Assembly: GCA_002270465.1 (NCBI GenBank)
Contig: NQOF01000004.1
Location: 1-64,000 of the forward strand
Direction: 5' to 3'
DNA length: 64,000 bases
Origin: Blautia hominis
GTDB lineage: Bacteria; Bacillota; Clostridia; Lachnospirales; Lachnospiraceae
Shown one piece after another: positions 1 through 11,186 of this stretch; within the stretch, counting starts at the first letter, position 1, and each line of letters begins with the position of its first letter. The notes beneath the pieces were generated by a model. That model did not search any database. It saw only the letters and a program-made list of their open reading frames with translations, and was not told the origin of the DNA. Both the position numbers and the translations under genes were made by a program.

Positions 1-28
1 TTGTTACTAATGAATGTAAAAGAATTTT

Positions 29-64
29 CGATTCATGTGTTTCACTGTTCAGTTATCAAGGTTC
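29..64 (-). promoter_or_regulatory. rRNA operon leader with boxA-like segment
   Basis: Read on the minus strand this stretch begins GAACCTTGATAACTGAACAG, the kind of boxA-like antitermination leader found before rRNA genes in Firmicutes. It lies just downstream of three tandem strong promoters pointing left. No rRNA sequence is inside the window, so the operon itself is inferred to start beyond position 1. Confidence 0.6.
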
Positions 65-88
65 CTGTCAGTTTTTGACAGCTTTGAT

Positions 89-117
89 ATTTTATCATAT
101 CTCTTTTGGCTTGTCAA
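89..117 (-). promoter_or_regulatory. Tandem rrn promoter, proximal copy
   Basis: Minus strand: -35 TTGACA (112-117), exactly 17 bp spacer, -10 TAAAAT (89-94). An A-tract resembling an UP element lies upstream of the -35. It is one of three near-identical promoters spaced about 125 bp apart that all face the left edge, an arrangement typical of rRNA operons. Confidence 0.8.
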
Positions 118-211
118 GAACTTTTTTAAGTTTTTTCAAACTCTTTTTTGTTGTCAGCCTTTTTGAAGGGCTTCCAGCAATTGGATGTTGTCGTTTTGCG
201 ACAGCCATATT

Positions 212-240
212 AGATTATCATATCTTTTCTGACTTGTCAA
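212..240 (-). promoter_or_regulatory. Tandem rrn promoter, middle copy
   Basis: Minus strand: -35 TTGACA (235-240), 17 bp spacer, -10 TAATCT (212-217), with the same A-rich upstream tract as its neighbours. The spacer AGTCAGAAAAGATATGA closely resembles that of the proximal copy, so the promoters probably arose by duplication of a unit of about 125 bp. Confidence 0.75.
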
Positions 241-341
241 CAACTTTTTTAACTTTTTTCATAATATTTGGAAGTTTCTGTTCCATATTACGAAAACTCG
301 TTACCAATTGTTTCCATATCGCATTTAACAGCAACTCTGAT

Positions 342-370
342 ATGTTATCACATATTTCATTGTCTGTCAA
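342..370 (-). promoter_or_regulatory. Tandem rrn promoter, distal copy
   Basis: Minus strand: -35 TTGACA (365-370), 17 bp spacer, -10 TAACAT (342-347). It lies about 45 bp beyond the 3' end of the tRNA-Ser gene, so tRNA-Ser transcription may run into the rRNA promoter array. Confidence 0.75.
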
Positions 371-416
371 CAACTTTTTTAACTTCTTTTTCACTGTTAA
401 AAAGGAAAAAGAAAAC

Positions 417-503
417 GGAGAAGGAGGGATTTGAACCCTCGCACGGCGCAAACCGTCTACACCCTTAGCAGGGGCGCCTCTTCAGCCACTTGAGTACTTC
501 TCC
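417..503 (-). tRNA. tRNA-Ser (anticodon GCU)
   Basis: The minus strand folds into an 87-nt class II tRNA. The acceptor arm is GGAGAAG...CTTCTCC, the anticodon loop is CTGCTAA giving anticodon GCU (reads AGC/AGU), there is a long variable arm, and the T-arm carries GGTTCAAATCC. The CCA end is not encoded. A consensus promoter lies immediately upstream (558-586). Class II architecture plus GCU identify serine. Confidence 0.96.
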
Positions 504-557
504 AACGCCTGAATAATTACTTTTATTCAATTGTGCTCAATTACGTGAGCAAAAATT

Positions 558-586
558 ATTATAACCAATGAAATGACATTTGTCAA
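558..586 (-). promoter_or_regulatory. Promoter for tRNA-Ser
   Basis: Minus strand: perfect -35 TTGACA (581-586), 17 bp spacer, perfect -10 TATAAT (558-563), 55 bp before the mature tRNA. The -35 box abuts the stop codon of the upstream acyltransferase gene, so the two transcription units are tightly packed. Confidence 0.85.
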
Positions 587-1303
587 TCACTTTTCCTCAT
601 TTTTTTCAATAACTTTTTCAATTCTTCTTTTTACTTCTGCAGCAAGCTCCACGGATTTCATATTTTTGTACTCTTCATAGCTGATTGGCTCTAAAAAATG
701 CACCTGTACGGTCACTTTTTCTATGGATTTCACATCAAATGGTTTATAGGCATCTATCAGCGCTACAGGGACAACCGGACACTTTGCCTTCATGGCACTT
801 TTAAAGCTCCCGCCCTTAAACTCATGTACATGGTTTGGATCCTTTGTCCTGGTACCCTCTGCAAATATGAGATAATTTCTGCCCTCTTTCACCTCTTTTG
901 TCACCTGGATGATAACTTTCATAGCCTGCTTTACGTCATCCCTGTCGATGGCATATGCCTTCATACAGGCAAATACCTGTTTTAAAAATGGGATATTCTG
1001 AATTTCTTTCTTCATCACAACAGAAAAAGGCCTTGGGCATGCTGCCATAATAGACAACACATCAAACAATCCCTGATGATTTGGGAAAAACATAAATCCA
1101 TTTTCCTCAGGAATATTCTCCTGTCCATGAACGTCGATCGTAACCCTTCCGCCCTTGATCGCACGGCTGTCTATAAAACGCAGTACCTTATAACGCTCTT
1201 CCTCTGTATATTTATCTACATGACTGGCATAGTAGCAAAGTTTGAACCACATATAGGGCACCAGAAGGATATTATATGCGACCATTAACATTATTCTTTT
1301 CAT
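587..1303 (-). CDS. plsC: 1-acyl-sn-glycerol-3-phosphate acyltransferase (PlsC family)
   Basis: Membrane-associated acyltransferase expected to add the second acyl chain to lysophosphatidic acid, giving phosphatidic acid for phospholipid synthesis. The protein (238 aa) has an N-terminal hydrophobic segment, the catalytic NHX4D motif (NHQGLFD) and the glycerol-phosphate binding motif FAEGTRTKD, and a usual family length. I chose the ATG at 1303 because GAGAGGAA stands about 10 nt ahead of it; an in-frame GTG at 1321 has no ribosome site. It is a separate unit from the lipoprotein and gyrA upstream, separated by an inverted-repeat element. Family assignment is firm; substrate specificity is inferred. 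Confidence 0.9.
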   Translation of the reverse strand: MKRIMLMVAYNILLVPYMWFKLCYYASHVDKYTEEERYKVLRFIDSRAIKGGRVTIDVHGQENIPEENGFMFFPNHQGLFDVLSIMAACPRPFSVVMKKEIQNIPFLKQVFACMKAYAIDRDDVKQAMKVIIQVTKEVKEGRNYLIFAEGTRTKDPNHVHEFKGGSFKSAMKAKCPVVPVALIDAYKPFDVKSIEKVTVQVHFLEPISYEEYKNMKSVELAAEVKRRIEKVIEKNEEK

Positions 1304-1326
1304 AATATGAATTCCTCTCACATATT

Positions 1327-1447
1327 AGAGTGTGTTTGAAAACACATTCCGAAAATCTGCACGCCCACTTCGCGGTATATTGAGCAGAGCTCAATAAGCA
1401 TAAACTGTGACGCACATCTTGCCGAAAGCAATTTTCAAACACACTCT
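1327..1447. repeat. Small inverted-repeat element (MITE-like), 16-bp perfect termini
   Basis: A 121-bp segment bounded by perfect 16-bp inverted termini AGAGTGTGTTTGAAAA / TTTTCAAACACACTCT, with an internal palindrome ATTGAGC-AGA-GCTCAAT. There is no ORF inside. It fills most of the 305-bp gap between plsC and the lipoprotein gene. It looks like a non-autonomous element, but it is single-copy in this window and I could not see a target duplication. Confidence 0.6.
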
Positions 1448-1500
1448 GGAGTTACTGCTTCCCTTTCTAAAATAAGACTAAACCAAACACAGTAACACAA

Positions 1501-1528
1501 CAGCCGGCCATATATACATGGCCAGCTG
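1501..1528. terminator. Strong stem-loop, possible terminator of the gyrA-lipoprotein unit
   Basis: CAGC-GGCCAT ... ATGGCC-GCTG forms a stem of about 10 bp with one mismatch. It lies 80 bp past the stop of the lipoprotein gene. Neither side has a strong T tract, so terminator function is only probable. Confidence 0.35.
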
Positions 1529-1608
1529 TCTATTTCCTGCCTGCTGCTCCACCTTTTTCCCAAGGGAACTTTCACCGATGGGTACGCAGATCTGCTGGAT
1601 CGTTACTG

Positions 1609-2196
1609 TTATTTTTCCATCTCTTTTTTCAGGTCTTCCTCAAAATTCGGGTTTTTCCTTATAAACTTCTTGTAATCTTTCTCGTAGGTCTTATACTCTT
1701 CTGTCTTCATGAACTTTGCAAACTCTTCACTGGATATCTTGCTCATTTCATCTGTAACATCTTTTGCAGGCACCACATGATATTTTTTATCTTTTTCCTT
1801 CACAAAATACATGGACATAGAAGGGATCTCCAGAGCTTCCGACTTTTTGTCATCTTTATCCTTCTTCACCAGATTGTAAATAGCATAAACCAGGTCATAG
1901 CCATTAAAATTCCCCAGGGATTCACACTTGGTGAAGTTTACCTCTGATGCACCATAGGCCTTAAACTGTTTCATATTATATTTTATTTCCTGCGTGATCT
2001 CATCCACACATTTTTTGTCAGGGTCCTGGCCGAGGCATTTCTTTGCTGCCTCGGTATCCCCTTTCTGATATGCATTTACAATAGATTTTGTAACACTCTC
2101 CGGTGATTTTGTGCTTACCTTAACGCCGCATCCGCTCAAAGAAAATATAAGCATTATCACCAGAGCGCAACATAGAAGCCCTTTTAATCTACGCAT
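1609..2196 (-). CDS. Uncharacterised lipoprotein
   Basis: A 195-aa secreted lipoprotein of unknown function. The signal sequence is MRRLKGLLCCALVIMLIFSL followed by a lipobox LSGC, so Cys would be lipidated after cleavage. The mature part is Lys/Asp/Glu rich, with two Cys residues and a charged C-terminus ending in KKEMEK. The ATG at 2196 overlaps the gyrA stop region, and its ribosome site AAGGAGAG lies inside the last gyrA codons, implying translational coupling. A longer reading frame from 2283 would run antiparallel-free inside gyrA and would bury the signal peptide, so I rejected it. It loosely resembles small clostridial lipoproteins, but I recognise no family. Confidence 0.8.
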   Translation of the reverse strand: MRRLKGLLCCALVIMLIFSLSGCGVKVSTKSPESVTKSIVNAYQKGDTEAAKKCLGQDPDKKCVDEITQEIKYNMKQFKAYGASEVNFTKCESLGNFNGYDLVYAIYNLVKKDKDDKKSEALEIPSMSMYFVKEKDKKYHVVPAKDVTDEMSKISSEEFAKFMKTEEYKTYEKDYKKFIRKNPNFEEDLKKEMEK

Positions 2197-2197
2197 T

Positions 2198-4702
2198 TTA
2201 CTCTCCTTGGTTCTCTTCTGTCTGGGAATCTGCCTCTGCGGATTCCACAACTTCACTTTCTTCTTTTTCTCTAACCTTAGCAATGCTGGCCACCGTCACT
2301 CCCTCGTTCAGGTCCATAAGCTTCACTCCGGATGTTATTCTTCCCAGAATAGAAATTGTGCTGCACTCCAGACGGATGACAATTCCCTCTGTGGTAATCA
2401 GAAGGATATCATTTTCCTCATTAACTGCTTTTACTCCGATCACATTTCCTGTCTTCTCGGTGATCTTATAGCATTTTACACCTTTACCGCCTCTGTTCTG
2501 ACAGGTAAATTCTCCTACAGAGGTTCTCTTGCCCATACCATGTTCAGATACGATCAGCAGATAATCTCCCTGGCAGTTGAGCTGCATACCAATGACCTCA
2601 TCCTCCTCAAGAAGATTAATACCGCGTACACCCATGGACACACGCCCGGTACTCCTTACATCTGTCTCGTGGAAACGGATACACTGGCCGAATTTTGTAA
2701 TAAGGATGATATCTTTCTTATTATCAGTAAATTTCACTTCAATCAGCTCATCGTCCTCTCTCAGGGCAATAGCTGCAAGGCCTGTCTTACGCACATTGCT
2801 GTAATCTTCAATAGGCGTTTTCTTCACAAGGCCGTTTTTCGTTGCCATAAACAGATAATTTCCCGGTTTGAACTCATTGATAGGGATCACCGCAGAAATT
2901 TTTTCATCGGGCTGCAGGGAAAGCAGATTGATGATGGCAGTTCCCCTTGCTGTTCTGCTGGCCTCCGGGATCTCATAAGCCTTCATACGGTAAACCCGTC
3001 CCATATTTGTAAAGAACATAAGGAAATGATGGGTGGTTGTCATCAAAAGTTCTTCAATGTAGTCATCGTCAATGGTACTCATACCCTTGATTCCCTTGCC
3101 GCCCCTATTCTGGCTGCGGAAATTATCAACGGTCATACGCTTGATGTAGCCTAATTTTGTCATGGCGATCACCGTATTCTCCTTTGGGATCAGATCTTCC
3201 ATGGAAATATCAAACTCATCATACCCTATAGAGGTTCTTCTGTCATCTCCATATTTCTCGGATATCCCCAGGATTTCCTCACGGATAACACGCAGCAGAA
3301 GGTTTCTGTCCGCAAGGATAGCCTTTAACTCCCTGATTTTTTTCATCAGTTCATTATACTCACCCTGAAGGCGGTCTCTCTCCAAACCGGTCAGCGCACG
3401 CAGCCTCATATCTACAATAGCCTGCGCCTGGGCATCAGAGAAGCCAAATGCCTCCATAAGGGAATCCTTTGCCTCCTGTGTGGTCTTAGAGGCACGGATG
3501 ATACGGATCACCTCATCAATATGTTCCAGGGCTTTTAACAGACCCTCCAAGATATGTGCACGTTCCTGCGCTTTGTTCAGGTCATACTGTGTCCTTCTGG
3601 TCACAACCTCTTCCTGATGGCGCAGATAATACCTGAGCATATCCAGAAGGTTCATAACCTTAGGCTCATTATTCACCAGGGCCAGCATGATAACACCGAA
3701 TGTGTCCTGAAGCTGAGTATGCTTGTAGAGCTGGTTCAGGATAACATTGGCATTGGCATCCCTTCTCAGCTCAATACAGATACGCATACCTTCCCTGTTG
3801 GAATGGTCATTGATCGCTGTAATTCCGTCTATTTTCTTGTCCCTTACAAGTTCTGCCATCTTCTCTATCAGACGGGCTTTATTGACCATATAAGGCAGCT
3901 CTGTGACAATGATCTGGCTCTTGCCGTTGGGAAGTGTCTCTATATCTGTAATTGCCCGCACTTTGACCTTTCCGCGTCCTGTGCGGTAAGCCTCCTCAAC
4001 CCCTCTTGTGCCCAGGATCATGGCTCCGGTTGGGAAATCAGGTCCTTTTATTATAGACAGGATCTCCTCCAGCTCGGTTTCCCTGTCCTCCTCAATGATG
4101 TTGTCTATGATCCTTACTACAGCAGAGATAACCTCCCTCAGGTTATGGGGTGGTATATTGGTTGCCATACCTACTGCGATACCTGATGTACCGTTTACCA
4201 GAAGGTTGGGATATCTGGACGGCAGAACAAGAGGTTCTTTCTCTGTCTCATCAAAGTTTGGAGCAAAATCAACTGTATTTTTATTAATATCCGCCAGCAT
4301 TTCCATGGAGATCTTGCTCAGACGCGCCTCTGTATATCGCATGGCAGCGGCTCCGTCACCATCCACAGAACCAAAGTTTCCATGACCATCCACCAGAGGA
4401 TATCTGGTTGACCAGTCCTGTGCCATGTTGACTAAAGCTCCGTAGATCGAGCTGTCACCGTGGGGATGGTATTTACCCATAGTATCACCCACGATACGGG
4501 CACATTTCCTGTGGGGTTTGTCCGGACCGTTGTTCAATTCTATCATGGAGTACAAAATTCTTCTCTGTACCGGCTTCATACCGTCCCTGACATCGGGCAG
4601 TGCCCTGGATGCAATAACACTCATGGCATACTCAATGTAGGACTCCTCCATTTTTTTCTGTAAGTCCACTTCCTGGACTTTATCAAAAATATTATCTTCC
4701 AT
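2198..4702 (-). CDS. gyrA: DNA gyrase subunit A
   Basis: DNA-cleaving subunit of gyrase (A2B2), which introduces negative supercoils. It is 834 aa, a normal length. The catalytic Tyr is Y123 in [11 protein letters not shown]. The quinolone-determining segment is [12 protein letters not shown] (residues 79-90), with Ser at the E. coli S83 position and Gly at the D87 position. The C-terminal wrapping domain carries a GyrA-box variant QNRGGKG near residue 525 and a second QNRGGKG further on. The C-terminus is an acidic tail. It stands about 230 bp downstream of gyrB, with a 163-bp transposable element in between, and is followed directly by the lipoprotein gene. Confidence 0.98.
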   Translation of the reverse strand: MEDNIFDKVQEVDLQKKMEESYIEYAMSVIASRALPDVRDGMKPVQRRILYSMIELNNGPDKPHRKCARIVGDTMGKYHPHGDSSIYGALVNMAQDWSTRYPLVDGHGNFGSVDGDGAAAMRYTEARLSKISMEMLADINKNTVDFAPNFDETEKEPLVLPSRYPNLLVNGTSGIAVGMATNIPPHNLREVISAVVRIIDNIIEEDRETELEEILSIIKGPDFPTGAMILGTRGVEEAYRTGRGKVKVRAITDIETLPNGKSQIIVTELPYMVNKARLIEKMAELVRDKKIDGITAINDHSNREGMRICIELRRDANANVILNQLYKHTQLQDTFGVIMLALVNNEPKVMNLLDMLRYYLRHQEEVVTRRTQYDLNKAQERAHILEGLLKALEHIDEVIRIIRASKTTQEAKDSLMEAFGFSDAQAQAIVDMRLRALTGLERDRLQGEYNELMKKIRELKAILADRNLLLRVIREEILGISEKYGDDRRTSIGYDEFDISMEDLIPKENTVIAMTKLGYIKRMTVDNFRSQNRGGKGIKGMSTIDDDYIEELLMTTTHHFLMFFTNMGRVYRMKAYEIPEASRTARGTAIINLLSLQPDEKISAVIPINEFKPGNYLFMATKNGLVKKTPIEDYSNVRKTGLAAIALREDDELIEVKFTDNKKDIILITKFGQCIRFHETDVRSTGRVSMGVRGINLLEEDEVIGMQLNCQGDYLLIVSEHGMGKRTSVGEFTCQNRGGKGVKCYKITEKTGNVIGVKAVNEENDILLITTEGIVIRLECSTISILGRITSGVKLMDLNEGVTVASIAKVREKEESEVVESAEADSQTEENQGE

Positions 4703-4749
4703 TTAGCTTCTCCTTAACTCCGCTTCCGTCGTCCGTTAACTCAATCTGC

Positions 4750-4912
4750 GTTACTATTCACAGCCCTGCAAAAAACGCAGTTCTGTAAACAGTAACACGC
4801 TTCGCGATGCACAGATATGGAGCATTCTGCCCCATATCGCGCTGGCTGCCTCGGGATTTTCATGCGCAAGCGCATAAAAACACCTCGCGGGATAGCAGCC
4901 GTGAATAGTAAC
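4750..4912. mobile_element. Family A non-autonomous element, copy 1 (163 bp)
   Basis: Terminal inverted repeats GTTACTATTCAC / GTGAATAGTAAC enclose 163 bp rich in internal palindromes, for example ATGCGCAAGCGCAT. The flanking 8 bp are CAATCTGC on the left and CGATCTGC on the right, a target duplication with one change. The reverse complement of the copy at 20149 is identical except for one base. It sits in the gyrB-gyrA gap, so both genes may be read through it or separated by its hairpins. It encodes no protein. Confidence 0.9.
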
Positions 4913-4931
4913 CGATCTGCTGCTTTACTGT

Positions 4932-6887
<1,956 letters not shown>

Positions 6888-6910
6888 TCACCGGTTTTCC
6901 GCTGGTCGTC

Positions 6911-7990
6911 TCAGGGGGCAACTGTCCCCTCCACCACTTTAAACAATTTATTGATTTCAAATCTTTTGTTAACAAAATCATCCAAACCTGTACAAGTTAT
7001 CATAGTCTGCACATCCCGGATACTGTCCAGCAGATAATTCTGCCTGTTGGCATCCAGTTCCGACAAAACATCATCCAGAAGAAGGATTGGAACATCCTTT
7101 ATCTTTTTCTCCACCAGATAGATTTCCGATAACTTCAGGGATAGGGCGGCTGTGCGCTGCTGTCCCTGTGAACCAAACTTACGAATATCAATCTCATTTA
7201 TTCTAACACATAAATCATCCCTGTGGGGGCCGGATGATGTATTCCTGAATTTGAAATCCTTTTCCCGGTTCCTTCCCAACTGTTCATAGAACTCCTCGCT
7301 CCTGACATTCGGTTCGTAAACCAGTTCGATCTTTTCTTTTCCGCCTGTTATGCTGCTATGTATCTCTCCGATTATATCATTTATATCACGGATAAATTCA
7401 TGACGGCTTTCAATGATGGATCTTCCGTAACGTACCAATTGTTCATCCCACACATCCAGAGTGGCAGCCAGGCCGCTGCTGGATCCAATATCCTTTAACA
7501 GCTTGTTCCTCTGGTTCAGGACATGGTTGTAACTGGATAGATCAGATAAATACACTTTATTAAGTTGACATAACTCGGAATCAATAAATCTTCTCCTCTC
7601 ACCGGGACCGTTTTTAATAATATTCAGATCCTCCGGCGAGAAAAATACAATGTTGACAATTCCGAACAGCTCACTGGCCCTTCGGATGGGAATACCGTCA
7701 ATGGCTATGCCCTTGGCTTTATTTTTTTTCAGATGCATATCAATCTTGTGGGATATGCCGTCCTTATTTACAAACATCCTGATATGGGATTCATCCTGAT
7801 CAAACCGGATCATCTCCCTGTCCTTACTGCCTCTGTGTGATTTTGTGGTGCCGCACAGATATACAGCCTCCAAAATGTTGGTCTTTCCCTGTGCATTATC
7901 CCCGTAGAGAATATTTGTCCCCTTGTCAAACTGCAGGGATAAAAGATTGTAATTCCTGTAATTCTTCAGTTCTATAGACTCAATATACAT
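6911..7990 (-). CDS. recF: DNA replication and repair protein RecF
   Basis: SMC-like ATPase that loads RecA at single-strand gaps. It is 359 aa with Walker A GDNAQGKTN near the N-terminus, Walker B LLLDDVLSELD near the C-terminus, and the signature-type segment FGSQGQQRTAALSLKL between them. The N-terminus MYIESIELKNYRN is typical of the family. It sits between the S4-domain gene and gyrB, as in Bacillus. Confidence 0.96.
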   Translation of the reverse strand: MYIESIELKNYRNYNLLSLQFDKGTNILYGDNAQGKTNILEAVYLCGTTKSHRGSKDREMIRFDQDESHIRMFVNKDGISHKIDMHLKKNKAKGIAIDGIPIRRASELFGIVNIVFFSPEDLNIIKNGPGERRRFIDSELCQLNKVYLSDLSSYNHVLNQRNKLLKDIGSSSGLAATLDVWDEQLVRYGRSIIESRHEFIRDINDIIGEIHSSITGGKEKIELVYEPNVRSEEFYEQLGRNREKDFKFRNTSSGPHRDDLCVRINEIDIRKFGSQGQQRTAALSLKLSEIYLVEKKIKDVPILLLDDVLSELDANRQNYLLDSIRDVQTMITCTGLDDFVNKRFEINKLFKVVEGTVAP

Positions 7991-8051
7991 GTAAACACCT
8001 GTTGTTGGGATTCGCTGAAAACTTCACGTGACAGAAACGGAAATAGTAAAA

Positions 8052-8261
8052 TTATTTTACTATTTTAATCTCCTGACCGTCGTAAGCCACCAGATCCCCA
8101 TCGTAAAGTTTGCGTCCTCGTCTGGTATCGGTCTCACCATTGACTTTTACAAGACCGTCCTGTATCACATATTTGGCTTCCACCCCGTCCTCCACAAGAT
8201 TTGCGGCTTTCAGGGCCTGGCCCAACTTAATAAACTCATCTTTTAATTTTATGATTTCCAT
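8052..8261 (-). CDS. yaaA: S4-domain RNA-binding protein (YaaA family)
   Basis: A 69-aa protein that is almost entirely an S4 RNA-binding fold (DEFIKLGQALKAANLVEDG ... VKVNGETDTRRGRKLYDGD). In Bacillus the equivalent gene lies between dnaN and recF and is linked to ribosome biogenesis. The start at ATG 8261 has AGGAGAG 6 nt upstream; the longer frame from 8285 has none. It is 33 bp downstream of dnaN, probably cotranscribed. Confidence 0.92.
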   Translation of the reverse strand: MEIIKLKDEFIKLGQALKAANLVEDGVEAKYVIQDGLVKVNGETDTRRGRKLYDGDLVAYDGQEIKIVK

Positions 8262-8293
8262 TTTTTCTCTCCTAACGGCTTTCAAACCCGTTT

Positions 8294-9406
8294 TTATCTG
8301 CTGACAGCATTAAAATTAACAGGAAGGATCAGATAGATATACTGTTCTTCCTCATCCCGGATAAAGCAGGGCGCTTTGGGATTCATCAGGTAAATACAGA
8401 CTTCCTCATCATCAATTACCTTCAGTGCATCAATCAAAAATTTCGGATTGAAACCAATGAGAATATCTTTTCCCTCTTTTTCAATATCAATGTCCTCTTT
8501 CATGGAACCGATCTGAGAATCAATGCGCAGTTCCATGGATCCATCCTCAATATGAATGATAATGGGTTTTTTATCTCCCTCTTTTACAAGAAGGGTTGCT
8601 CTGTCAATACAGTCTAAAAATTCACGTTTATTGATCTTGACTTTTGTTTCGTAGTCACTGGACAACATCTGGTCAATCTTAAAGTAATCGCCCTCGATGA
8701 GACGGGATACTACCTTGGTATTATCAAATTCAAACAAGATATGGTTTTCCGCAAGATAGATTTCTACCATATCTTCCATTTCACCGGATAAAATCTTACT
8801 AATCTCATTCAGTGTCTTACCGGGAACAACCACCTTCTTGTCTGCGCACTCTTCTTTCAGAGCAATTTTTCTGATAGAAATACGGTGTCCGTCAAGGGAA
8901 ACCACACGCAGCATATTGTTTTCAATCTGAAAAAGTTCACCTGTCATCAGTTTATTGTTCTCGTTTGCTGCTATGGAAAAGATAGTCTGACGGATAATTT
9001 CTTTTAAAGTAAACTGTGAAATCCGTACACAGTCATTTTTTTCAATGAACGGAAGATAAGAAAAGTCTTCACCTGATTTTCCCGGAATATTGAATTTTGC
9101 TTTTTCGCAAGTGATCAGAGTGTTTAATTTCTCATCTGTTGTTATGGTAACATCATTATCCGGAAGCTTTCTTACGATTTCAGAAAAGATCTTGGCATCC
9201 AGAGCGATAATACCTTTTTCTTCTATAGTACCGTCAACAATAGTTTCGATTCCCAGTTCCATGTCGTTGGATGTAAATTTGATCTCATTGGCTGATGCAT
9301 CAATAAGAATACATTCCAGGATGGGCATTGTTGTTTTACCCGGTACGGCTTTCATGACAATATTTACACTTTTTAATAATTCTGATTTAGGACAAATTAA
9401 TTTCAT
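8294..9406 (-). CDS. dnaN: DNA polymerase III beta sliding clamp
   Basis: The ring-shaped processivity clamp. It is 370 aa, beginning MKLICPKSELLKSVNIVMKA and ending in the family-typical LPVNFNAVSR-like tail (consensus LPMRV region modified). Three repeats of the clamp fold are compatible with the length. The ATG at 9406 was chosen; AGAAAGGAAG lies about 11 nt upstream, and an earlier in-frame TTG would add nine atypical residues. It is separated from dnaA by a 310-bp spacer holding DnaA boxes. Confidence 0.97.
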   Translation of the reverse strand: MKLICPKSELLKSVNIVMKAVPGKTTMPILECILIDASANEIKFTSNDMELGIETIVDGTIEEKGIIALDAKIFSEIVRKLPDNDVTITTDEKLNTLITCEKAKFNIPGKSGEDFSYLPFIEKNDCVRISQFTLKEIIRQTIFSIAANENNKLMTGELFQIENNMLRVVSLDGHRISIRKIALKEECADKKVVVPGKTLNEISKILSGEMEDMVEIYLAENHILFEFDNTKVVSRLIEGDYFKIDQMLSSDYETKVKINKREFLDCIDRATLLVKEGDKKPIIIHIEDGSMELRIDSQIGSMKEDIDIEKEGKDILIGFNPKFLIDALKVIDDEEVCIYLMNPKAPCFIRDEEEQYIYLILPVNFNAVSR

Positions 9407-9497
9407 GATGTGTATAACTTCCTTTCTGTGCAAAAGTGGCTTTATCTATAAAATAATGTTAAGGAATCCGCAGTCGTAGCCTTAGGGGATGTGAATT

Positions 9498-9677
9498 TGT
9501 GAATAACCCTCGAAACCCGCATAATTTGCGGCTTTCATAGTATGGATAACTTTGTGGGTTAAAGCTGAAGTTAAAGTGAATAAGCTGTTGATAGAATCAC
9601 CGGTAAAAAACGGGGTTCACGTTATCAACACTTATCCACATGTAAGTCACTTTATATTCACCTAAGGTTGTGGATAA
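9498..9677. promoter_or_regulatory. DnaA-box cluster in dnaA-dnaN spacer
   Basis: This spacer (9407-9716) holds two perfect DnaA boxes, TTATCCACA at 9632-9640 and TGTGGATAA at 9669-9677. It also holds one-mismatch boxes: TGTGAATAA 9498-9506, TATGGATAA 9541-9549 and TTATCAACA 9622-9630. Together with the upstream cluster it forms the two-part arrangement known from Bacillus-type origins. It may also mediate DnaA control of dnaN. Confidence 0.75.
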
Positions 9678-9716
9678 TCAGATACTGCAGGAAAATGTGT
9701 GTGTATAGCTTGAGGA

Positions 9717-11072
9717 TCACTTGGCAGGATTGATTTTTTTCTTCAATATATCAATGATCTCTCTTGTGTCGTCGTTCTCCTCAACTTCCCGCTCTATTTT
9801 ATTAATGCCGCTCATGATGGTCGTATGGTCTCGTCCGCCCAGGCTGTCACCGATGATTTTCAGGGTGGTCTCTGTCATCTGGCGGCACAGGTACATGACA
9901 ATCTGTCTAGGATATGCAATTTTGGAACTCCTCTTGTTTCCGGTCAGGTCAGAGGGAGTGAGATCAAAGTGTTCTGCTACTATATTAATAATGAGTTCCG
10001 GTGTTATGGTCCTTTTCTGGTTTGGCGATATGATATCTTTCAATACTTTTTCCGCCAGAGCCAGGTTGATCTCCCGGTTCTCCAGATTTGCATATGCCAT
10101 GATCTTATTCAGGGAACCCTCCAGCTCACGGATATTTGACTTTACGTTCTGCGCAATATATTCAATGACCTGATCATCAATCTGATAGCCGTCCAGTTCC
10201 TCTTTTTTTCTAAGGATCGCCATTCGAGTTTCAAAATCAGGTGAGGAGATGTCCACGATCAATCCCCATTCAAATCGGGAACGGAGCCGGTCCTCCAGGA
10301 TTTCCATATCTTTGGGAGGCTTATCCGAGGATATGATAATCTGTTTTTTCGCTCCGTGGAGAGCATTGAAGGTGTGGAAAAATTCTTCCTGGGTGGATTC
10401 CTTTCCTATAATAAACTGTATATCGTCGATCAAAAGTACATCTATATTCCGGTATTTCTCACGAAACTTGGACATAGTTGTATTATTGCCGTTACGGATT
10501 GATTCAATCAGTTCATTGGTAAAATATTCACTGGTCACATACAGTACCTTGGACTGCGGTCTTTTCTGAAGCACAAAATGTGCGATGGAATGCATAAGAT
10601 GGGTTTTCCCCAGACCAACTCCTCCATATATAAAGAGAGGATTATACACCTCGCCGGGAGATTCCGCTACTGCAACGGAAGCTGCGTGTGCCAGTTTGTT
10701 ATTGCTTCCGACTACAAATGTGTCAAAGGTATACTTAGGGTTTAAGTTGGCTTTTTCAATACTTTCATTCACGGCAGCGGATGATACGGGGGTATCCGCC
10801 GTTTCTGGCGGCACGTCATCCGGTAAGATCAAAGCAATTTCATAGTCTTCTCCCGCAGTTTCGGCAATTGCCACTTTTAATGGAAGAAGATATTTGTTGG
10901 CAATATAATTAATGCCAATCTGGCCTGTGGGGACTATGATGGTAACGGTATCCCCTTCCACTTTGTGGACTGTCAGGGATTTCAGCCAGGTATTAAAAGA
11001 GACATCAGATAACTGATGCTCCGTTTTTATCATATTTAATATGTCTGTCCATTTTTCCTGTATTAAATGCAT
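9717..11072 (-). CDS. dnaA: Chromosomal replication initiator DnaA
   Basis: AAA+ initiator that binds DnaA boxes and opens the origin. The 451-aa protein has domain I (MHLIQEKWTDILNMIK), a short linker, Walker A GGVGLGKTH, Walker B LLIDDIQF, and the C-terminal DNA-binding helix with the signature GGRDHTTIMSG. The start is ATG 11072, with GGGAGA about 9 nt upstream. A longer frame to 11189 adds 39 residues with no family character. It is flanked on both sides by DnaA boxes, so autoregulation is likely. Confidence 0.98.
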   Translation of the reverse strand: MHLIQEKWTDILNMIKTEHQLSDVSFNTWLKSLTVHKVEGDTVTIIVPTGQIGINYIANKYLLPLKVAIAETAGEDYEIALILPDDVPPETADTPVSSAAVNESIEKANLNPKYTFDTFVVGSNNKLAHAASVAVAESPGEVYNPLFIYGGVGLGKTHLMHSIAHFVLQKRPQSKVLYVTSEYFTNELIESIRNGNNTTMSKFREKYRNIDVLLIDDIQFIIGKESTQEEFFHTFNALHGAKKQIIISSDKPPKDMEILEDRLRSRFEWGLIVDISSPDFETRMAILRKKEELDGYQIDDQVIEYIAQNVKSNIRELEGSLNKIMAYANLENREINLALAEKVLKDIISPNQKRTITPELIINIVAEHFDLTPSDLTGNKRSSKIAYPRQIVMYLCRQMTETTLKIIGDSLGGRDHTTIMSGINKIEREVEENDDTREIIDILKKKINPAK

Positions 11073-11186
11073 TTTGAATTCTCCCGTTTGTTTTCGCATT
11101 TCCTTTCCAAATTTGTGGAATATGGAGAGGAATTGATGATCATGTTGAAAAAGACGTTCTTTTTTCCCTTGTTTCAAAGCACACAA

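Noticed and set aside
2111-3154. 347-aa frame antisense to gyrA
   Set aside because: It lies wholly opposite gyrA and the lipoprotein gene, and has no family motifs or ribosome site. It is a shadow of real coding sequence.
8021-8036. Near-match to parS before recF (ACTTCACGTGACAGAA)
   Set aside because: Only the central TTCACGTGA is kept and the palindrome is broken, whereas the true sites in this window are perfect.
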